From Bacteroidota bacterium (GTDB lineage: Bacteria; Bacteroidota; Bacteroidia; Bacteroidales; GCA-2748055): a stretch of DNA of 33,292 nt. The stretch lies in the NCBI GenBank assembly GCA_020047715.1, contig JAIFNN010000148.1, forward strand, positions 1 through 33,292. Direction: 5' to 3'. The notes under the pieces are model-generated. The model was given only the letters and a program-made list of their open reading frames with translations, searched no databases and was not told the DNA's origin. Positions 22,827 to 31,801 of the stretch are shown piece after piece (positions within the stretch are counted from its first letter, which is position 1; every line of letters begins with the position of its first letter). The translations under genes and the position numbers were made by a program.

Positions 22827-23924
22827 ATGGGAATCAAACTCGATCTTGAACCTCTCGCACTTTGTGGCGAGTGCATGAAAAGGCCCATCATCATTGCGGG
22901 TCCGTGCAGCGCCGAAACCGAAGAACAAGTTCTGGCCACAGCCAGGGAACTGCATTCACGTGGAATCAATATTTACCGGGCCGGTATTTGGAAGCCCCGC
23001 ACACGCCCAAATGCCTTTGAGGGTATTGGATCCATTGGTTTGGAATGGTTGCGCATGGTGAAAAAAGAAACAGGCATGCTCATCACCACCGAGGTTGCCA
23101 CGGTGAAGCATGTTGAAGAATGCCTGAAGTCAGGCGTCGACATACTATGGATCGGAGCGCGCACTACTGCAAATCCTTTCGCGGTGCAGGATATCGCAGA
23201 TGCGCTCAAGGGTGTGGATATCACCGTAATGGTTAAAAACCCGGTCAACCCCGATATTGAACTTTGGATCGGGGCACTCGAGCGACTTAACAATTCGGGT
23301 TTGAAGAAGCTTGTTGCAATACACCGCGGTTTCTCAGTGTATGATAAATCCCTTTTCAGGAACGACCCGCAATGGCAGGTACCTATCGAACTGCGCCGCA
23401 GGATTCCTGAACTGAAAATCATCAACGACCCCAGCCATATCTGTGGAAACCGTCATATGCTTTATGATATTTCACAAAAAGCCATGGACTTGAACTTCGA
23501 TGGCTTAATTATCGAGACACACATAACTCCCGATCAGGCCTGGAGCGACGCAAAACAACAAATCACTCCGACAGAGTTGCAAACGCTTCTTAAACGACTC
23601 GTTTTCAGAGACGAGGGCGACTTAAACGCTATGCTCAGCCTCGCTGAACTCAGGGAACAGATCGATAAACTTGATGACAAACTCATACAGATCTTTGAAA
23701 AAAGAATGAAAGTTGTTGAAGAAATCGGAAAGCACAAGAAAGACAACAACATCACAATCCTCCAGTCGCAGCGTTGGGACGATATTGTGCGAAACCGCAT
23801 AAACCTCGGCAGCAGAAAAGGTCTCAGTGAAGAGTTTATCCTGAAGGTTTTCCAAGCTATACATCAGGAATCCATCAATAAGCAAACGGTAGTAATGAAC
23901 CGTAACCAGGAAGAAACAAAATGA
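22827..23924 (+). CDS. DAHP synthase - chorismate mutase bifunctional enzyme
   Basis: A 365-residue fusion. Residues 1 to about 260 are a type I-beta 3-deoxy-7-phosphoheptulonate synthase, the entry step of the shikimate pathway: IIIAGPCSAET, YRAGIWKPRTRP, LWIGARTTANPFAVQD, VMVKNPVNPD, AIHRGF, NDPSHICGNR and GLIIETH cover the PEP, erythrose-4-phosphate and metal sites. Residues about 268-355 are an AroQ-type helical chorismate mutase (LAELREQIDKLDDKLIQIFE, KRMKVVEEIGKHKK). C-terminal fusions of this type are typical of Bacteroidota; in Porphyromonas gingivalis the mutase domain is known to mediate feedback by prephenate. It therefore feeds the pathway and makes prephenate for both pheA and tyrA. 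The end overlaps aroB by 4 nt (ATGA). Confidence 0.94.
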   Translation: MGIKLDLEPLALCGECMKRPIIIAGPCSAETEEQVLATARELHSRGINIYRAGIWKPRTRPNAFEGIGSIGLEWLRMVKKETGMLITTEVATVKHVEECLKSGVDILWIGARTTANPFAVQDIADALKGVDITVMVKNPVNPDIELWIGALERLNNSGLKKLVAIHRGFSVYDKSLFRNDPQWQVPIELRRRIPELKIINDPSHICGNRHMLYDISQKAMDLNFDGLIIETHITPDQAWSDAKQQITPTELQTLLKRLVFRDEGDLNAMLSLAELREQIDKLDDKLIQIFEKRMKVVEEIGKHKKDNNITILQSQRWDDIVRNRINLGSRKGLSEEFILKVFQAIHQESINKQTVVMNRNQEETK

Positions 23925-24949
23925 AAAAGCTCGATTTGGTTACCTCCGGCGGTAAAAGCGAGGTTTTTATCGGGGGAGATATAGGCACTGCGATTTCCCG
24001 TTTTGACAAAAGCAAAACCGTGGTGATGGCCGATGAAAACCTGCTGCGTTTCCACTCCGCGAAATTTGCCGGGTTTTCTGTAATTTCAATTGGCTCAGGA
24101 GAAAAGGCCAAATCGATGGATCAGGCTGTTGTGCTGTACCACAAGCTGCTTGAAATGGAAGTCGACCGCGGTTGGTCGCTTATTGGCGCTGGGGGCGGTA
24201 TAGCAACCGACTTGTCGGGATTTGTTGCCTCCACATTCCTCAGGGGTATTCCGTTCGGATTCGTCTCCACAACCCTTCTGGGACAAGTCGATGCCGCTGT
24301 TGGTGGCAAAAACGGAGTGAACCTCGATGGTTACAAAAATATGATTGGAATTATACGGCAACCGGATTTTGTGTTCTGCGATGTCGATAGTCTTTCCACC
24401 TTGCCCGAAAGGGAGTTTCTCGGGGGATTTGCCGAAATTATAAAATACGGGGCTATCCGCGACAGGGAATTCTTTACCTACCTCGAACAGAACATTGAAA
24501 AGGGAATAGCCAAAGATTTGCTCGTGCTTGAAAGGATGATATATGAGTCAGTTCGGAACAAAATTGAAGTGGTTCATGGGGATGAAAATGAAATTGGTGA
24601 GCGAAAAACACTTAACTTTGGTCATACTTTTGCTCATGCCTTCGAGAAGCTCTATGCAGTTCCTCATGGTGAAGCGGTTGCCCTTGGAATGATACTTGCA
24701 TCGCGGCTTTCGGTTAACCTGGGCTTACTGGAGGCTTCCAAAGCTGCTGAACTTGAAAACCTGATAAAGAGAAGTTCCTTGCCGGTTCGTCTTGAGTTTG
24801 ATCCTGATTCCATGGCAGAAGCAATGAAAAAAGACAAAAAAAGAGCAGGAGGCGAGATAAGTTTCATTCTTTTGGAGGACATTGGGAAGGCCCTTATAAG
24901 AAAAGTACCTGTTAACGATCTTAAATCGATGCTTTATGATTTGCGTTAG
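23921..24949 (+). CDS. aroB: 3-dehydroquinate synthase
   Basis: The second step of the shikimate pathway: DAHP to 3-dehydroquinate, NAD- and zinc-dependent. The 342-residue protein has GAGGGIATDLSGFVASTFLRG, STTLLGQVDAAVGGKNGVNL and KNMIGII. Zinc ligands are visible in GGFAEIIKYG (Glu), LNFGHTFAHAFE (His) and VPHGEAVALGM (His). Length and motifs are standard. It starts at the ATGA overlap with the DAHP synthase gene, and its end overlaps aroD by 14 nt, indicating translational coupling. Confidence 0.96.
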   Translation: MKKLDLVTSGGKSEVFIGGDIGTAISRFDKSKTVVMADENLLRFHSAKFAGFSVISIGSGEKAKSMDQAVVLYHKLLEMEVDRGWSLIGAGGGIATDLSGFVASTFLRGIPFGFVSTTLLGQVDAAVGGKNGVNLDGYKNMIGIIRQPDFVFCDVDSLSTLPEREFLGGFAEIIKYGAIRDREFFTYLEQNIEKGIAKDLLVLERMIYESVRNKIEVVHGDENEIGERKTLNFGHTFAHAFEKLYAVPHGEAVALGMILASRLSVNLGLLEASKAAELENLIKRSSLPVRLEFDPDSMAEAMKKDKKRAGGEISFILLEDIGKALIRKVPVNDLKSMLYDLR

Positions 24950-25568
24950 TATTGGCAGCGGAAATCCGGCAGAAGCGAAAAAAGTTTTGCGGAAATCCGG
25001 ATTCATTGAACTCAGGGCTGACCTTCTTGATTGGAAGCCTGAGGAATACAGGGATGTGATTCTGTCGGGAGGAAAGACTGTTTTTACATGCAGACCCGGG
25101 AAATTTATGGACGATGAAAGGCTTGCGCTTTTTGAGATGGCATCTGCATCGGGCGCCAAGTATATTGATGTTGAAGTTGACTCAGAAGCATCCTTTCTCG
25201 ATTCTGTAAGGAAGATTATCGGGCAATCCGCAACTGAACTCATTATATCGTATCATAATTATGAACTCACACCTAATGCAGAAACCCTGGAATCCCTTTT
25301 GAACGATTGTTTTCTGGCGGGTGCCGATGTAGCAAAATTGGCCTGCAGGGTTTATTCGCCAGCCGATTCGTCCAGGCTTCTCTCTCTTTATACTATTTCG
25401 GGACGCAAGGTCGTTTTGGGAATGGGAAAGATGGGTAAGATTACACGGGTTGCGGCAACTCTTTTGGGTGCTGAGTTTACATTTGCGTCGGCGGGAGAGG
25501 GCGAGGCCACCGCTGAGGGGCAGTTGAGTTACGAGCAGATGAAAGAAATCATCAAAAAAATCCAATAG
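24936..25568 (+). CDS. aroD: 3-dehydroquinate dehydratase, type I
   Basis: Converts 3-dehydroquinate to 3-dehydroshikimate through a Schiff base. The 210-residue protein is a short type I (class I aldolase-like) enzyme: FIELRADLLDW (substrate-binding ELRxD), VFTCRPG, YIDVEVD, IISYHNYELTP with the catalytic His, ADVAKLACRVYSP with the Schiff-base Lys, LGMGKMGKITRV and AGEGEATAEGQLSY near the C-terminus. The type II enzyme is unrelated. The ATG at 24936 lies 14 nt inside aroB, and aroC starts 2 nt after the stop. Confidence 0.94.
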   Translation: MICVSIGSGNPAEAKKVLRKSGFIELRADLLDWKPEEYRDVILSGGKTVFTCRPGKFMDDERLALFEMASASGAKYIDVEVDSEASFLDSVRKIIGQSATELIISYHNYELTPNAETLESLLNDCFLAGADVAKLACRVYSPADSSRLLSLYTISGRKVVLGMGKMGKITRVAATLLGAEFTFASAGEGEATAEGQLSYEQMKEIIKKIQ

Positions 25569-25570
25569 GA

Positions 25571-26560
25571 ATGAATAGTTTCGGAACCCATTTCAGGGTC
25601 AGTATTTTTGGCGAATCGCACGGGAACTCAACCGGGGTAACAATTGACGGTTGTCCGGCCGGGGTGCCCATGCTTGAATCCGATTTCACGCCCGACCTAA
25701 ATCGGAGGCGAAGCGGATCGAAAGGCACCACCCCGCGCAAAGAAGCTGACTTACCAAGGTTTATGAGCGGGATATTCAACAATCGCACGACGGGTGCACC
25801 CATCACAATTCTTTTTGAGAACACGAACACCCGCTTTAAAGATTATGAAAAACTTAGGGAGATACCCCGTCCCGGGCACGCCGATTTTGTTGCATTCAAG
25901 AAGTTTGGCGGTTATGAGGATTTCAGAGGAGGAGGTCACTTCAGTGGTAGGCTTACCCTAGGGATGGTTGCGGCAGGCGTAATTGCCAAAAAGATCGTCT
26001 CCCCCGTTAAAATAAATGCCCTGCTCACCGAAGCAGGAGGAATGAAAGACATTGAGAAGGCTGTGGATTTAGCCATTGAGCAACAGAATTCAATCGGGGG
26101 AATTGTTGAATGCACGGCCAGCCAAATCCCGGCAGGACTTGGTGAGCCTTTTTTCAATTCGGTTGAATCGCTGATTGCCCATATTGCTTTCAGCATTCCG
26201 GCCATTAAAGCCATTGAGTTTGGAGTTGGGTTCGCAGCGGTGAAAATGAAGGGCAGCGAGCACAACGACTTGTTTGTCTCCCCCGAAGGGAAAACCAAAA
26301 CCAACCATGCCGGGGGAATAAACGGCGGGATATCCAATGGAAACGACATTGTTTTCAGAGTAGCCGTAAAACCCACAAGCAGTATATCGCTGGTTCAGAA
26401 TACCATAAATATCAAAACAGGGGAGATGACCGAACTCAGGATCGAGGGACGCCATGACCTGTGCATTGCGCTTCGCGTGCCCGTTGTGTTGGAAGCGGCA
26501 ACTGCGATTGTAATTGCCGACCTGATGATGGCGGAACAGCGAATCAAAAGAATTTTTTAA
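25571..26560 (+). CDS. aroC: Chorismate synthase (short form)
   Basis: Makes chorismate from 5-enolpyruvylshikimate 3-phosphate using reduced FMN. Hallmarks are present: GTHFRVSIFGESHG, LNRRRSGSKGTTPRKEAD, GAPITILFENTNTRFKDY, RPGHADF, DFRGGGHFSGRLT, GFAAVKMKGSEHND, NHAGGINGGISNGNDIVFRVAVKP and EGRHDLCIALRVPVV. At 329 residues it is about 25-30 shorter than the usual 350-360; the missing part lies between VKINALLTEAG and the SIGGIVEC strand. GGGHFSGRLT rather than the GGGRSSARET usual in Bacteroides suggests a different branch of the family, possibly acquired. No EPSP synthase or shikimate kinase gene is in this operon. It lies 2 nt after aroD. Confidence 0.94.
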   Translation: MNSFGTHFRVSIFGESHGNSTGVTIDGCPAGVPMLESDFTPDLNRRRSGSKGTTPRKEADLPRFMSGIFNNRTTGAPITILFENTNTRFKDYEKLREIPRPGHADFVAFKKFGGYEDFRGGGHFSGRLTLGMVAAGVIAKKIVSPVKINALLTEAGGMKDIEKAVDLAIEQQNSIGGIVECTASQIPAGLGEPFFNSVESLIAHIAFSIPAIKAIEFGVGFAAVKMKGSEHNDLFVSPEGKTKTNHAGGINGGISNGNDIVFRVAVKPTSSISLVQNTINIKTGEMTELRIEGRHDLCIALRVPVVLEAATAIVIADLMMAEQRIKRIF

Positions 26561-26622
26561 TAAGGAGTTGGGAATTCCGCTTAACGAAAAACTTAATAAA
26601 ATAACCATTAATCACGAATATT

Positions 26623-27411
26623 ATGAGAGTAGCAGTTGTTGGCGCCGGGAACATGGGGTCATGGTTGGTAGAATCGCTTTGCCTTGACTATGAAGTTGGT
26701 GTATATGATTCCAACCGGAGCAAGCTGAAATATTTTTTCAACTCCCGGAAGTTCCTCTACCTGGAAGAATTGCTGGAGTTTCAACCCGACATTCTTATCA
26801 ATGCTGTAAGTCTTGAGCATACAGTCGATGTTTTTCGTGAGGTGGTGCCCTCCCTCGATAAAAACTGTATAATTTCCGACATCACTTCGGTGAAAAACGG
26901 TATAGCCAGCTATTATGAAACCTGCGGAAGAAGGTTTGTCTCCACGCATCCGATGTTCGGACCAACCTTTGCCAATATACGGCATCTGTCGGAAGAAAAT
27001 GCAATAATAATCAAAGAAGGAGACGAGGAGGGGAAGGAGTTTTTCCGTAAGTTTTACAAGTCGTTGAACCTGAAAATTTTCGATTACAGTTTTAAGGAGC
27101 ATGATCAAACGATTGCCTACTCCCTTTCGATTCCTTTTTCATCCACTCTCGTATTTGCATCGTGCATGAAAGAGCAGGAGGCTCCGGGAACAACATTCCG
27201 CAAGCATTTTGAGATTGCCAAGGGACTCCTTTCCGAAGATGATTACCTTCTTTCTGAAATACTCCTGAATCCATACAGTTTGGAGCAGGTTGAAGGAATC
27301 AAGGCAAGTCTTGGGGAACTTATTGAGATGATTAAAGCAGCAGATAAGGCAGGACTGAAAGACTATTTTCAAAGGCTTCGCGGAAATATCGGGATGAAAA
27401 CCCAGATTTAG
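26623..27411 (+). CDS. tyrA: Prephenate dehydrogenase
   Basis: Oxidative decarboxylation of prephenate to 4-hydroxyphenylpyruvate, the committed step to tyrosine. The 262-residue protein begins with a Rossmann NAD-binding motif (VAVVGAGNMGSWLVE), then YDSNRSK as the acidic end of strand 2, SDITSVKNGI, the catalytic FVSTHPMFGPT, and a helical C-terminal dimerisation part (EHDQTIAYSLSIPFSS). There is no C-terminal ACT domain, so any control is probably transcriptional or at the DAHP synthase. It is the last gene of the operon, 62 nt after aroC. I see no clear terminator before the convergent tilS. Confidence 0.93.
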   Translation: MRVAVVGAGNMGSWLVESLCLDYEVGVYDSNRSKLKYFFNSRKFLYLEELLEFQPDILINAVSLEHTVDVFREVVPSLDKNCIISDITSVKNGIASYYETCGRRFVSTHPMFGPTFANIRHLSEENAIIIKEGDEEGKEFFRKFYKSLNLKIFDYSFKEHDQTIAYSLSIPFSSTLVFASCMKEQEAPGTTFRKHFEIAKGLLSEDDYLLSEILLNPYSLEQVEGIKASLGELIEMIKAADKAGLKDYFQRLRGNIGMKTQI

Positions 27412-27501
27412 CTTATCAATCCTTGCAGGGTTTTAAAGGCAGTTGGTATTAAATCGTAGTTTTCTTTCAGAGCCTTTCAGTGGTTCAGGGAAATTATGGT
27501 T

Positions 27502-28824
27502 TCAGGCCATGTTTATTTTAAGAATCTTTATTGAATCCTTCCTGATTTTAAAGTGATCATCGATCCTTAATCCAACTATCCAGGCAATTTCACTGCCCGA
27601 TTGAAGAATCCAGGTGTTTTCTTTTTCGGGGAGGGAGAGTTTTATGTCGATAAAGAAATCACTCAGCTTTTTCATATTGTTCATACCGAGCGGCCGGAAG
27701 TAATCTCCCGCTTCCCATTTTCTGAGCAGTAGCGGGAATTCGAGGCGATCCAGATCGAGGCAGGCTATTGAGTTGCTCGAGGGGATCCTGAAGTTTTCGG
27801 AGTTTTGTACCACTTCCATTTCAAGTGCGATGGGCTCGGATATTTCACAGTAGGGGTCCTCAATATAATATCTTCGCAGGTTCTCTTCTCTAATGGGATG
27901 AATGATTAATTTCTCCCTGTCTTTTACCAGGCGATGGGTTGAGGAGAAGAATTGCTTTCCCGGTGCACTGTCAAGACTTCGTATAATATCGTTAACCACC
28001 CCTGGGGTGAAATTGAAATCCCTTAGCAATTCAAAAGCCCAGGTATCGATGGGATGTAATTTTACAAGCTCAGCAACAGGGATCCATGAAAATCCCGCTT
28101 CGCGAATAATGTATTCATGACGTTTTTGACGAATGGCAGAGATATATATTTCTTCCGACTCTTTTAGTTTTCGGATGTTGTCGGTAAGCGTTTCAATAAA
28201 CCTAGGGTTGATTTCTTCAAAAAGAGGTATGATATTGTGCCTTATCTTGTTCCTGCTGTATTTCACCGAGGCATTGCTCGAGTCTTCGCGCCAGTCGAGG
28301 TTGTTCGAAAGGGCATATTCTTTTATTTCTTCGCGGGAGGCAAAAAGAAGGGGACGAACGAGTCGCCCGTTTTTGTCCTTTATTCCGGTAAGGCCCTGGA
28401 TTCCTGTGCCACGGGTTAAATTCAGGAGAAAGGTTTCAATTACATCATTTTTGTTATGTGCTGTGGCAATCCAGTCAAAGCCCTGTTCCTGCCGCAGCTC
28501 TTCGAACCAGTCGTAACGAAGCTCCCGGGCAGCCATCTGAATTGACATTTTGTTGTTTTCCGAATATTCGAGTGTGTCGAAATTTCTAACAAAAAGGGGA
28601 GTGCCGCTTTTTTCGGAGAGTTCTCTAACGAATTGCTCATCGCCGTCAGATTCATGGTCTCTGAGATGGAAATTGCAATGTGCAACGCAGCAGTCGAAGC
28701 CAAGTTTTAGAAGAAGATCGAAAAGCACGACCGAATCAATTCCCCCGCTGACAGTAACGATTATCCGGTCGTGTTTATGAATGAGGTCATTTTCGTAGAT
28801 GTGTGATTTTAGCCGGCCAATCAT
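27502..28824 (-). CDS. tilS: tRNA(Ile)-lysidine synthase
   Basis: Modifies C34 of tRNA-Ile(CAU) to lysidine so that it reads AUA; essential in most bacteria. The N-type ATP pyrophosphatase domain shows the PP-loop VTVSGGIDSVVLFDLL, VAHCNFHLRDHESDGDEQFV, ARELRYDWFEEL, TAHNKNDVIETFLLNLTRGTG and NKIRHNIIPLFEEINP. The C-terminal substrate-binding domain follows, ending in RKWEAGDYFRPLGMNNMKKLSDFFID. I start at ATG 28824 (440 residues), where MIGRLKSHIYEN aligns with the family N-terminus; an in-frame GTG six codons upstream is the alternative. It lies downstream of ahpC, separated by a hairpin. Confidence 0.94.
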   Translation of the reverse strand: MIGRLKSHIYENDLIHKHDRIIVTVSGGIDSVVLFDLLLKLGFDCCVAHCNFHLRDHESDGDEQFVRELSEKSGTPLFVRNFDTLEYSENNKMSIQMAARELRYDWFEELRQEQGFDWIATAHNKNDVIETFLLNLTRGTGIQGLTGIKDKNGRLVRPLLFASREEIKEYALSNNLDWREDSSNASVKYSRNKIRHNIIPLFEEINPRFIETLTDNIRKLKESEEIYISAIRQKRHEYIIREAGFSWIPVAELVKLHPIDTWAFELLRDFNFTPGVVNDIIRSLDSAPGKQFFSSTHRLVKDREKLIIHPIREENLRRYYIEDPYCEISEPIALEMEVVQNSENFRIPSSNSIACLDLDRLEFPLLLRKWEAGDYFRPLGMNNMKKLSDFFIDIKLSLPEKENTWILQSGSEIAWIVGLRIDDHFKIRKDSIKILKINMA

Positions 28825-28888
28825 TTTGGATAGATTTGGCACTAAGGTAGAAAAAGAATGCTTAAAGTTGATAGGGTTTATAAAGCAG

Positions 28889-28920
28889 AAAGTTCACAAA
28901 GCCGAAACTTTGTGAACTTT
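28889..28920 (-). terminator. Long perfect hairpin between ahpC and tilS
   Basis: AAAGTTCACAAAG (28889-28901) and CTTTGTGAACTTT (28908-28920) form a 13-bp perfect stem with a 6-nt loop, 24 nt after the ahpC stop. The T-tract on the minus strand is only the last three bases of the stem, so termination could be incomplete; a processing or stability role is also possible. Confidence 0.6.
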
Positions 28921-28943
28921 TCAAACTTAATAAGCAAAAGATT

Positions 28944-29576
28944 TTAGTGTTTTGCCAGGAAACTTGCAATTCCGGCTTGGGTGGCTGTAAGACCTGCATC
29001 ACCTTTATGCCAGTCTGCTGGGCAAACTTCGCCGTTCTTCTCAAAAAACTGGAGGGCGTCAACCATGCGAATTACTTCATCCACGCTTCTGCCTAGGGGC
29101 ATGTCGTTTACTAGTTGGTGGCGTACAACTCCCTCTTTATCGATGAGGAAAAGTCCGCGGTAGGATTGTGGAACTCCTGTAAAGGCAGAGCTTCCGTCGT
29201 CGTTAATGTCAAATTCGCCTGCAAGGACATCGTAGTTTTCGGATATTGTCATAGACTGATCTGCAACAAGAGGGAATTTTACGCCTTCAATACCGCCTTC
29301 TTTTTTTGGGGTCTGAAGCCATTTCCAGTGCGAGAATTCCGAGTCAACCGAACAGCCTACCACTTCAACGTTTCTTTCCTCGAATGCCTTGATTTTATCC
29401 TGAAACGCGATGATTTCGGTAGGGCAAACGAATGTGAAGTCGGCTGGGTAAAAGAAAAACACAACGTACTTTTTACCCACAAACTGGGAAAGAGAAAAAT
29501 TCTGAACAACTTCTCCACCTTTTATTACAGCCGGTGCTGCGAATTTGGGAGCTTTTTTACCAACTAATACTGCCAT
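28944..29576 (-). CDS. ahpC: 2-Cys peroxiredoxin (AhpC/Prx type)
   Basis: A cytoplasmic thiol peroxidase reducing hydrogen peroxide and organic hydroperoxides. The 210-residue protein has the peroxidatic Cys51 in YPADFTFVCPTE, the family landmark VDSEFSHWKW, the structural GLFLIDKEGVVRH and a resolving Cys185 in GEVCPADWHKGD. The long C-terminal tail after the resolving Cys is that of typical 2-Cys Prx1/AhpC enzymes. No ahpF is adjacent, so the electron donor is probably thioredoxin or an AhpF encoded elsewhere. It is monocistronic or followed by tilS after the hairpin at 28889-28920. Confidence 0.93.
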   Translation of the reverse strand: MAVLVGKKAPKFAAPAVIKGGEVVQNFSLSQFVGKKYVVFFFYPADFTFVCPTEIIAFQDKIKAFEERNVEVVGCSVDSEFSHWKWLQTPKKEGGIEGVKFPLVADQSMTISENYDVLAGEFDINDDGSSAFTGVPQSYRGLFLIDKEGVVRHQLVNDMPLGRSVDEVIRMVDALQFFEKNGEVCPADWHKGDAGLTATQAGIASFLAKH

Positions 29577-29699
29577 CGTTTAAAAATTTAAGAGTTAATT
29601 ATTATTTGAAAGTTTGTTGATTGAAACAAACACAGCTTTGAAGATCAAAGATGAAAAACAAACAATTAAATTGCCACAAAGTTCACTTAAAAGTCCTGA

Positions 29700-31589
29700 T
29701 TATTGAAATTCCAGCATCGCGGGATTGGTGAGATAGAAATTGTTTGGCTTTAACCTCGGCTCCCCTGAGAAATGCATCCTTTCGCTCAAGGGCAAATCTT
29801 TCAAATTCGGATAAAAGCCAAAACGGAATGAGAATGTTGGGAAAACGAGGCGTTCGTTTCGGATGCGGGTGCCCAGTCCCATTCCCGTATAAACATCTTC
29901 GTATAAAAAACTGGATGATTCCGGACCCAACAGCGCAAAATCGCTATATCCGAAAAATGTAAAACGAAAGCCGGCGATATACCATGGGCTGAATGCAGCA
30001 ATCTCCATATTCATTACAAAGCGCTGCTGCCCGATAACGTTTTCCTCGTTAAATCCCCGCAAACCGTAATTATCGTTTATGGTGATACGGTCATCGTCAA
30101 ATCTTTTGATCCCACGGGTATAGCTGATATTGATGAATTGCCTGAACTTGAATCGGTTATAAATGAAAAGGTTTGTGAAGTAATTCATGTTTAATTGAAA
30201 TACAGCCTGTTCAAAAGTTCCTGTTTTTGTAAAAAAACCACCTTCCTCAATTTTAAAATACACATAGCCCAGGTTATCGATGTAATTCCCACGGGCAAAA
30301 CTCAATGACGCATACATCCGTTGCTCGAATTCTCCGAATTCAGGGCCAAAGGTGAGATTCAGCAGCGAGCCGATTGGTATGTCCTCGGTACGCCCATAAC
30401 TGTATATCAGGTTACTTTGGTAAAAACTCTGTGATGACAATGCGATAGTGTTGAGCCAAACCGATTTGTCGTGAAACTGGTAGTAGATTTTGTTGCCAAC
30501 CTCCGGACGATCGAAATAGTTTTGTTTGTAAAACCGGGTGGCCAGGATCAGGTTAAGCCTGTTTTTGTTCAGATCGGCGAAACGATTAAGTTTTAAGGCT
30601 CGGCCCAGCCACAAATCGGTTGTGTTGCTGCTGACAGGATGAAGAAAGTATCCTGTGTCGGGATTCCATATCTGACGCAGTGAACTCTGATGGAATGCTG
30701 AGACCCCTCCGGCATATTTTGTATTTGGGGTATAGAACTTGCGGTTAAATTGAAGTCCATAGGCTTCATTATCGAAAACATTGGAATAAATAAAACGTCC
30801 ATCAACAAACGATCCCATGATGTTGCGGTTGTTGTAGATTGCCTCGTAACCCCAGGTTTCCGATTTGTCAGGGTTCCAATGGAAATTATTTTGGACTTCA
30901 TTACCGGTTCCAAAAATGTTCTTATCCCATATTTCAAGCTTTCCTGCATCTATATCGCTTAATTCCAGATAAAAAGCTTTCGACCACTGATCCTTGATGA
31001 TGATTTTCAAGTCGGCAAAGCCCGGCATCAAGGGCACAGGCTCGACGATTATTCGTGCATCCTCGATGTAATTCTGATCGCGAAACAGTCGAATGTTATC
31101 GGCAAGGGTTCTTGGATCAATGGCATCCCCCACTTTCACCAGCATAAGTCGCTCAAGAGTGGGATTGTTGGTTTTGATGTGCACAGCATTCGCTCTTCGC
31201 TCAAACCAACTGCCGGCCTGCAGAGCTGTATCCATAATGGTGGCACCAAATACATCTACCTTTACAAAACGGATGCTTCTGACGGTCAGGCCCTCATATT
31301 GCAAAAACTCCAGGTCGCCCCGGGTTGTAGGAAGCGTATCGGTTATTTCTTCTACCGGAGGTCGAATAACAATATTCTGAAGTTCCAACAGCCACCTGTT
31401 TTTATAAAGGGCAGTAGTGCTGGTGTCAAAAAAACGCTGCGTTCGCAAATTGAGATTCCCCAATTTTTCAGTAGGGCCGGCCAAACTAGCTGTATCTTTA
31501 ATTTCACCTGGCTCCTGGGCAATACCATTACCAACCACGCAAAGCAGCTGTAAGAAACTTAAAAGAAGTATTTTCCGGGGTATGTGCAC
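29700..31589 (-). CDS. Omp85/BamA-type outer-membrane beta-barrel protein
   Basis: A 629-residue exported protein. The start is GTG at 31589: an in-frame stop lies two codons upstream and the signal peptide (KILLLSFLQLLCVVGNGIAQ) follows directly. After a linker, residues about 105-215 look like one or two POTRA-like modules (LTVRSIRFVKVDVFG; VGDAIDPRTLADNIRLFRDQNYIEDARIIVEPV). The rest is a series of alternating aromatic beta strands for a barrel, with the NYGLRGFNEE stretch corresponding to the conserved (V/I)RG(F/Y) barrel motif of the Omp85 superfamily. It is too short and POTRA-poor to be BamA itself. Proposed roles for such proteins include export or assembly of surface proteins. It has its own perfect-match promoter. 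Confidence 0.82.
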   Translation of the reverse strand: MHIPRKILLLSFLQLLCVVGNGIAQEPGEIKDTASLAGPTEKLGNLNLRTQRFFDTSTTALYKNRWLLELQNIVIRPPVEEITDTLPTTRGDLEFLQYEGLTVRSIRFVKVDVFGATIMDTALQAGSWFERRANAVHIKTNNPTLERLMLVKVGDAIDPRTLADNIRLFRDQNYIEDARIIVEPVPLMPGFADLKIIIKDQWSKAFYLELSDIDAGKLEIWDKNIFGTGNEVQNNFHWNPDKSETWGYEAIYNNRNIMGSFVDGRFIYSNVFDNEAYGLQFNRKFYTPNTKYAGGVSAFHQSSLRQIWNPDTGYFLHPVSSNTTDLWLGRALKLNRFADLNKNRLNLILATRFYKQNYFDRPEVGNKIYYQFHDKSVWLNTIALSSQSFYQSNLIYSYGRTEDIPIGSLLNLTFGPEFGEFEQRMYASLSFARGNYIDNLGYVYFKIEEGGFFTKTGTFEQAVFQLNMNYFTNLFIYNRFKFRQFINISYTRGIKRFDDDRITINDNYGLRGFNEENVIGQQRFVMNMEIAAFSPWYIAGFRFTFFGYSDFALLGPESSSFLYEDVYTGMGLGTRIRNERLVFPTFSFRFGFYPNLKDLPLSERMHFSGEPRLKPNNFYLTNPAMLEFQ

Positions 31590-31667
31590 GCTTCAGGATC
31601 GTTTTTCGAATTTTGAAACACTTGTCTTTAAAGGGTATTTGTACTGACGAACTTAATATGAACGTTT

Positions 31668-31698
31668 CAAATTTACATTACAAAAGCTATAAAACAAA
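31668..31698 (-). promoter_or_regulatory. Consensus promoter of the Omp85-type gene
   Basis: On the minus strand TTTG (31698-31695), a 19-nt spacer and TAAATTTG (31675-31668) match the Bacteroidota promoter exactly. Transcription would begin near 31661, giving a leader of about 70 nt. Confidence 0.7.
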
Positions 31699-31745
31699 AC
31701 GGATGTTTTCTTGAAGCCTTTTCAGAAACGAAAACTTTATCGACT

Positions 31746-31753
31746 TATTTTTG
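31746..31753 (+). promoter_or_regulatory. Putative -7 element of the metallophosphoesterase promoter
   Basis: TATTTTTG matches TAnnTTTG exactly, about 48 nt upstream of the ATG at 31802. The best -33 candidate (TTTC, 31720-31723) has a 22-nt spacer. Confidence 0.4.
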
Positions 31754-31801
31754 TTATTTTGTTTCGGTTCCCAATAAATTAACCTGTGTAAGTTATTCGC
31801 C

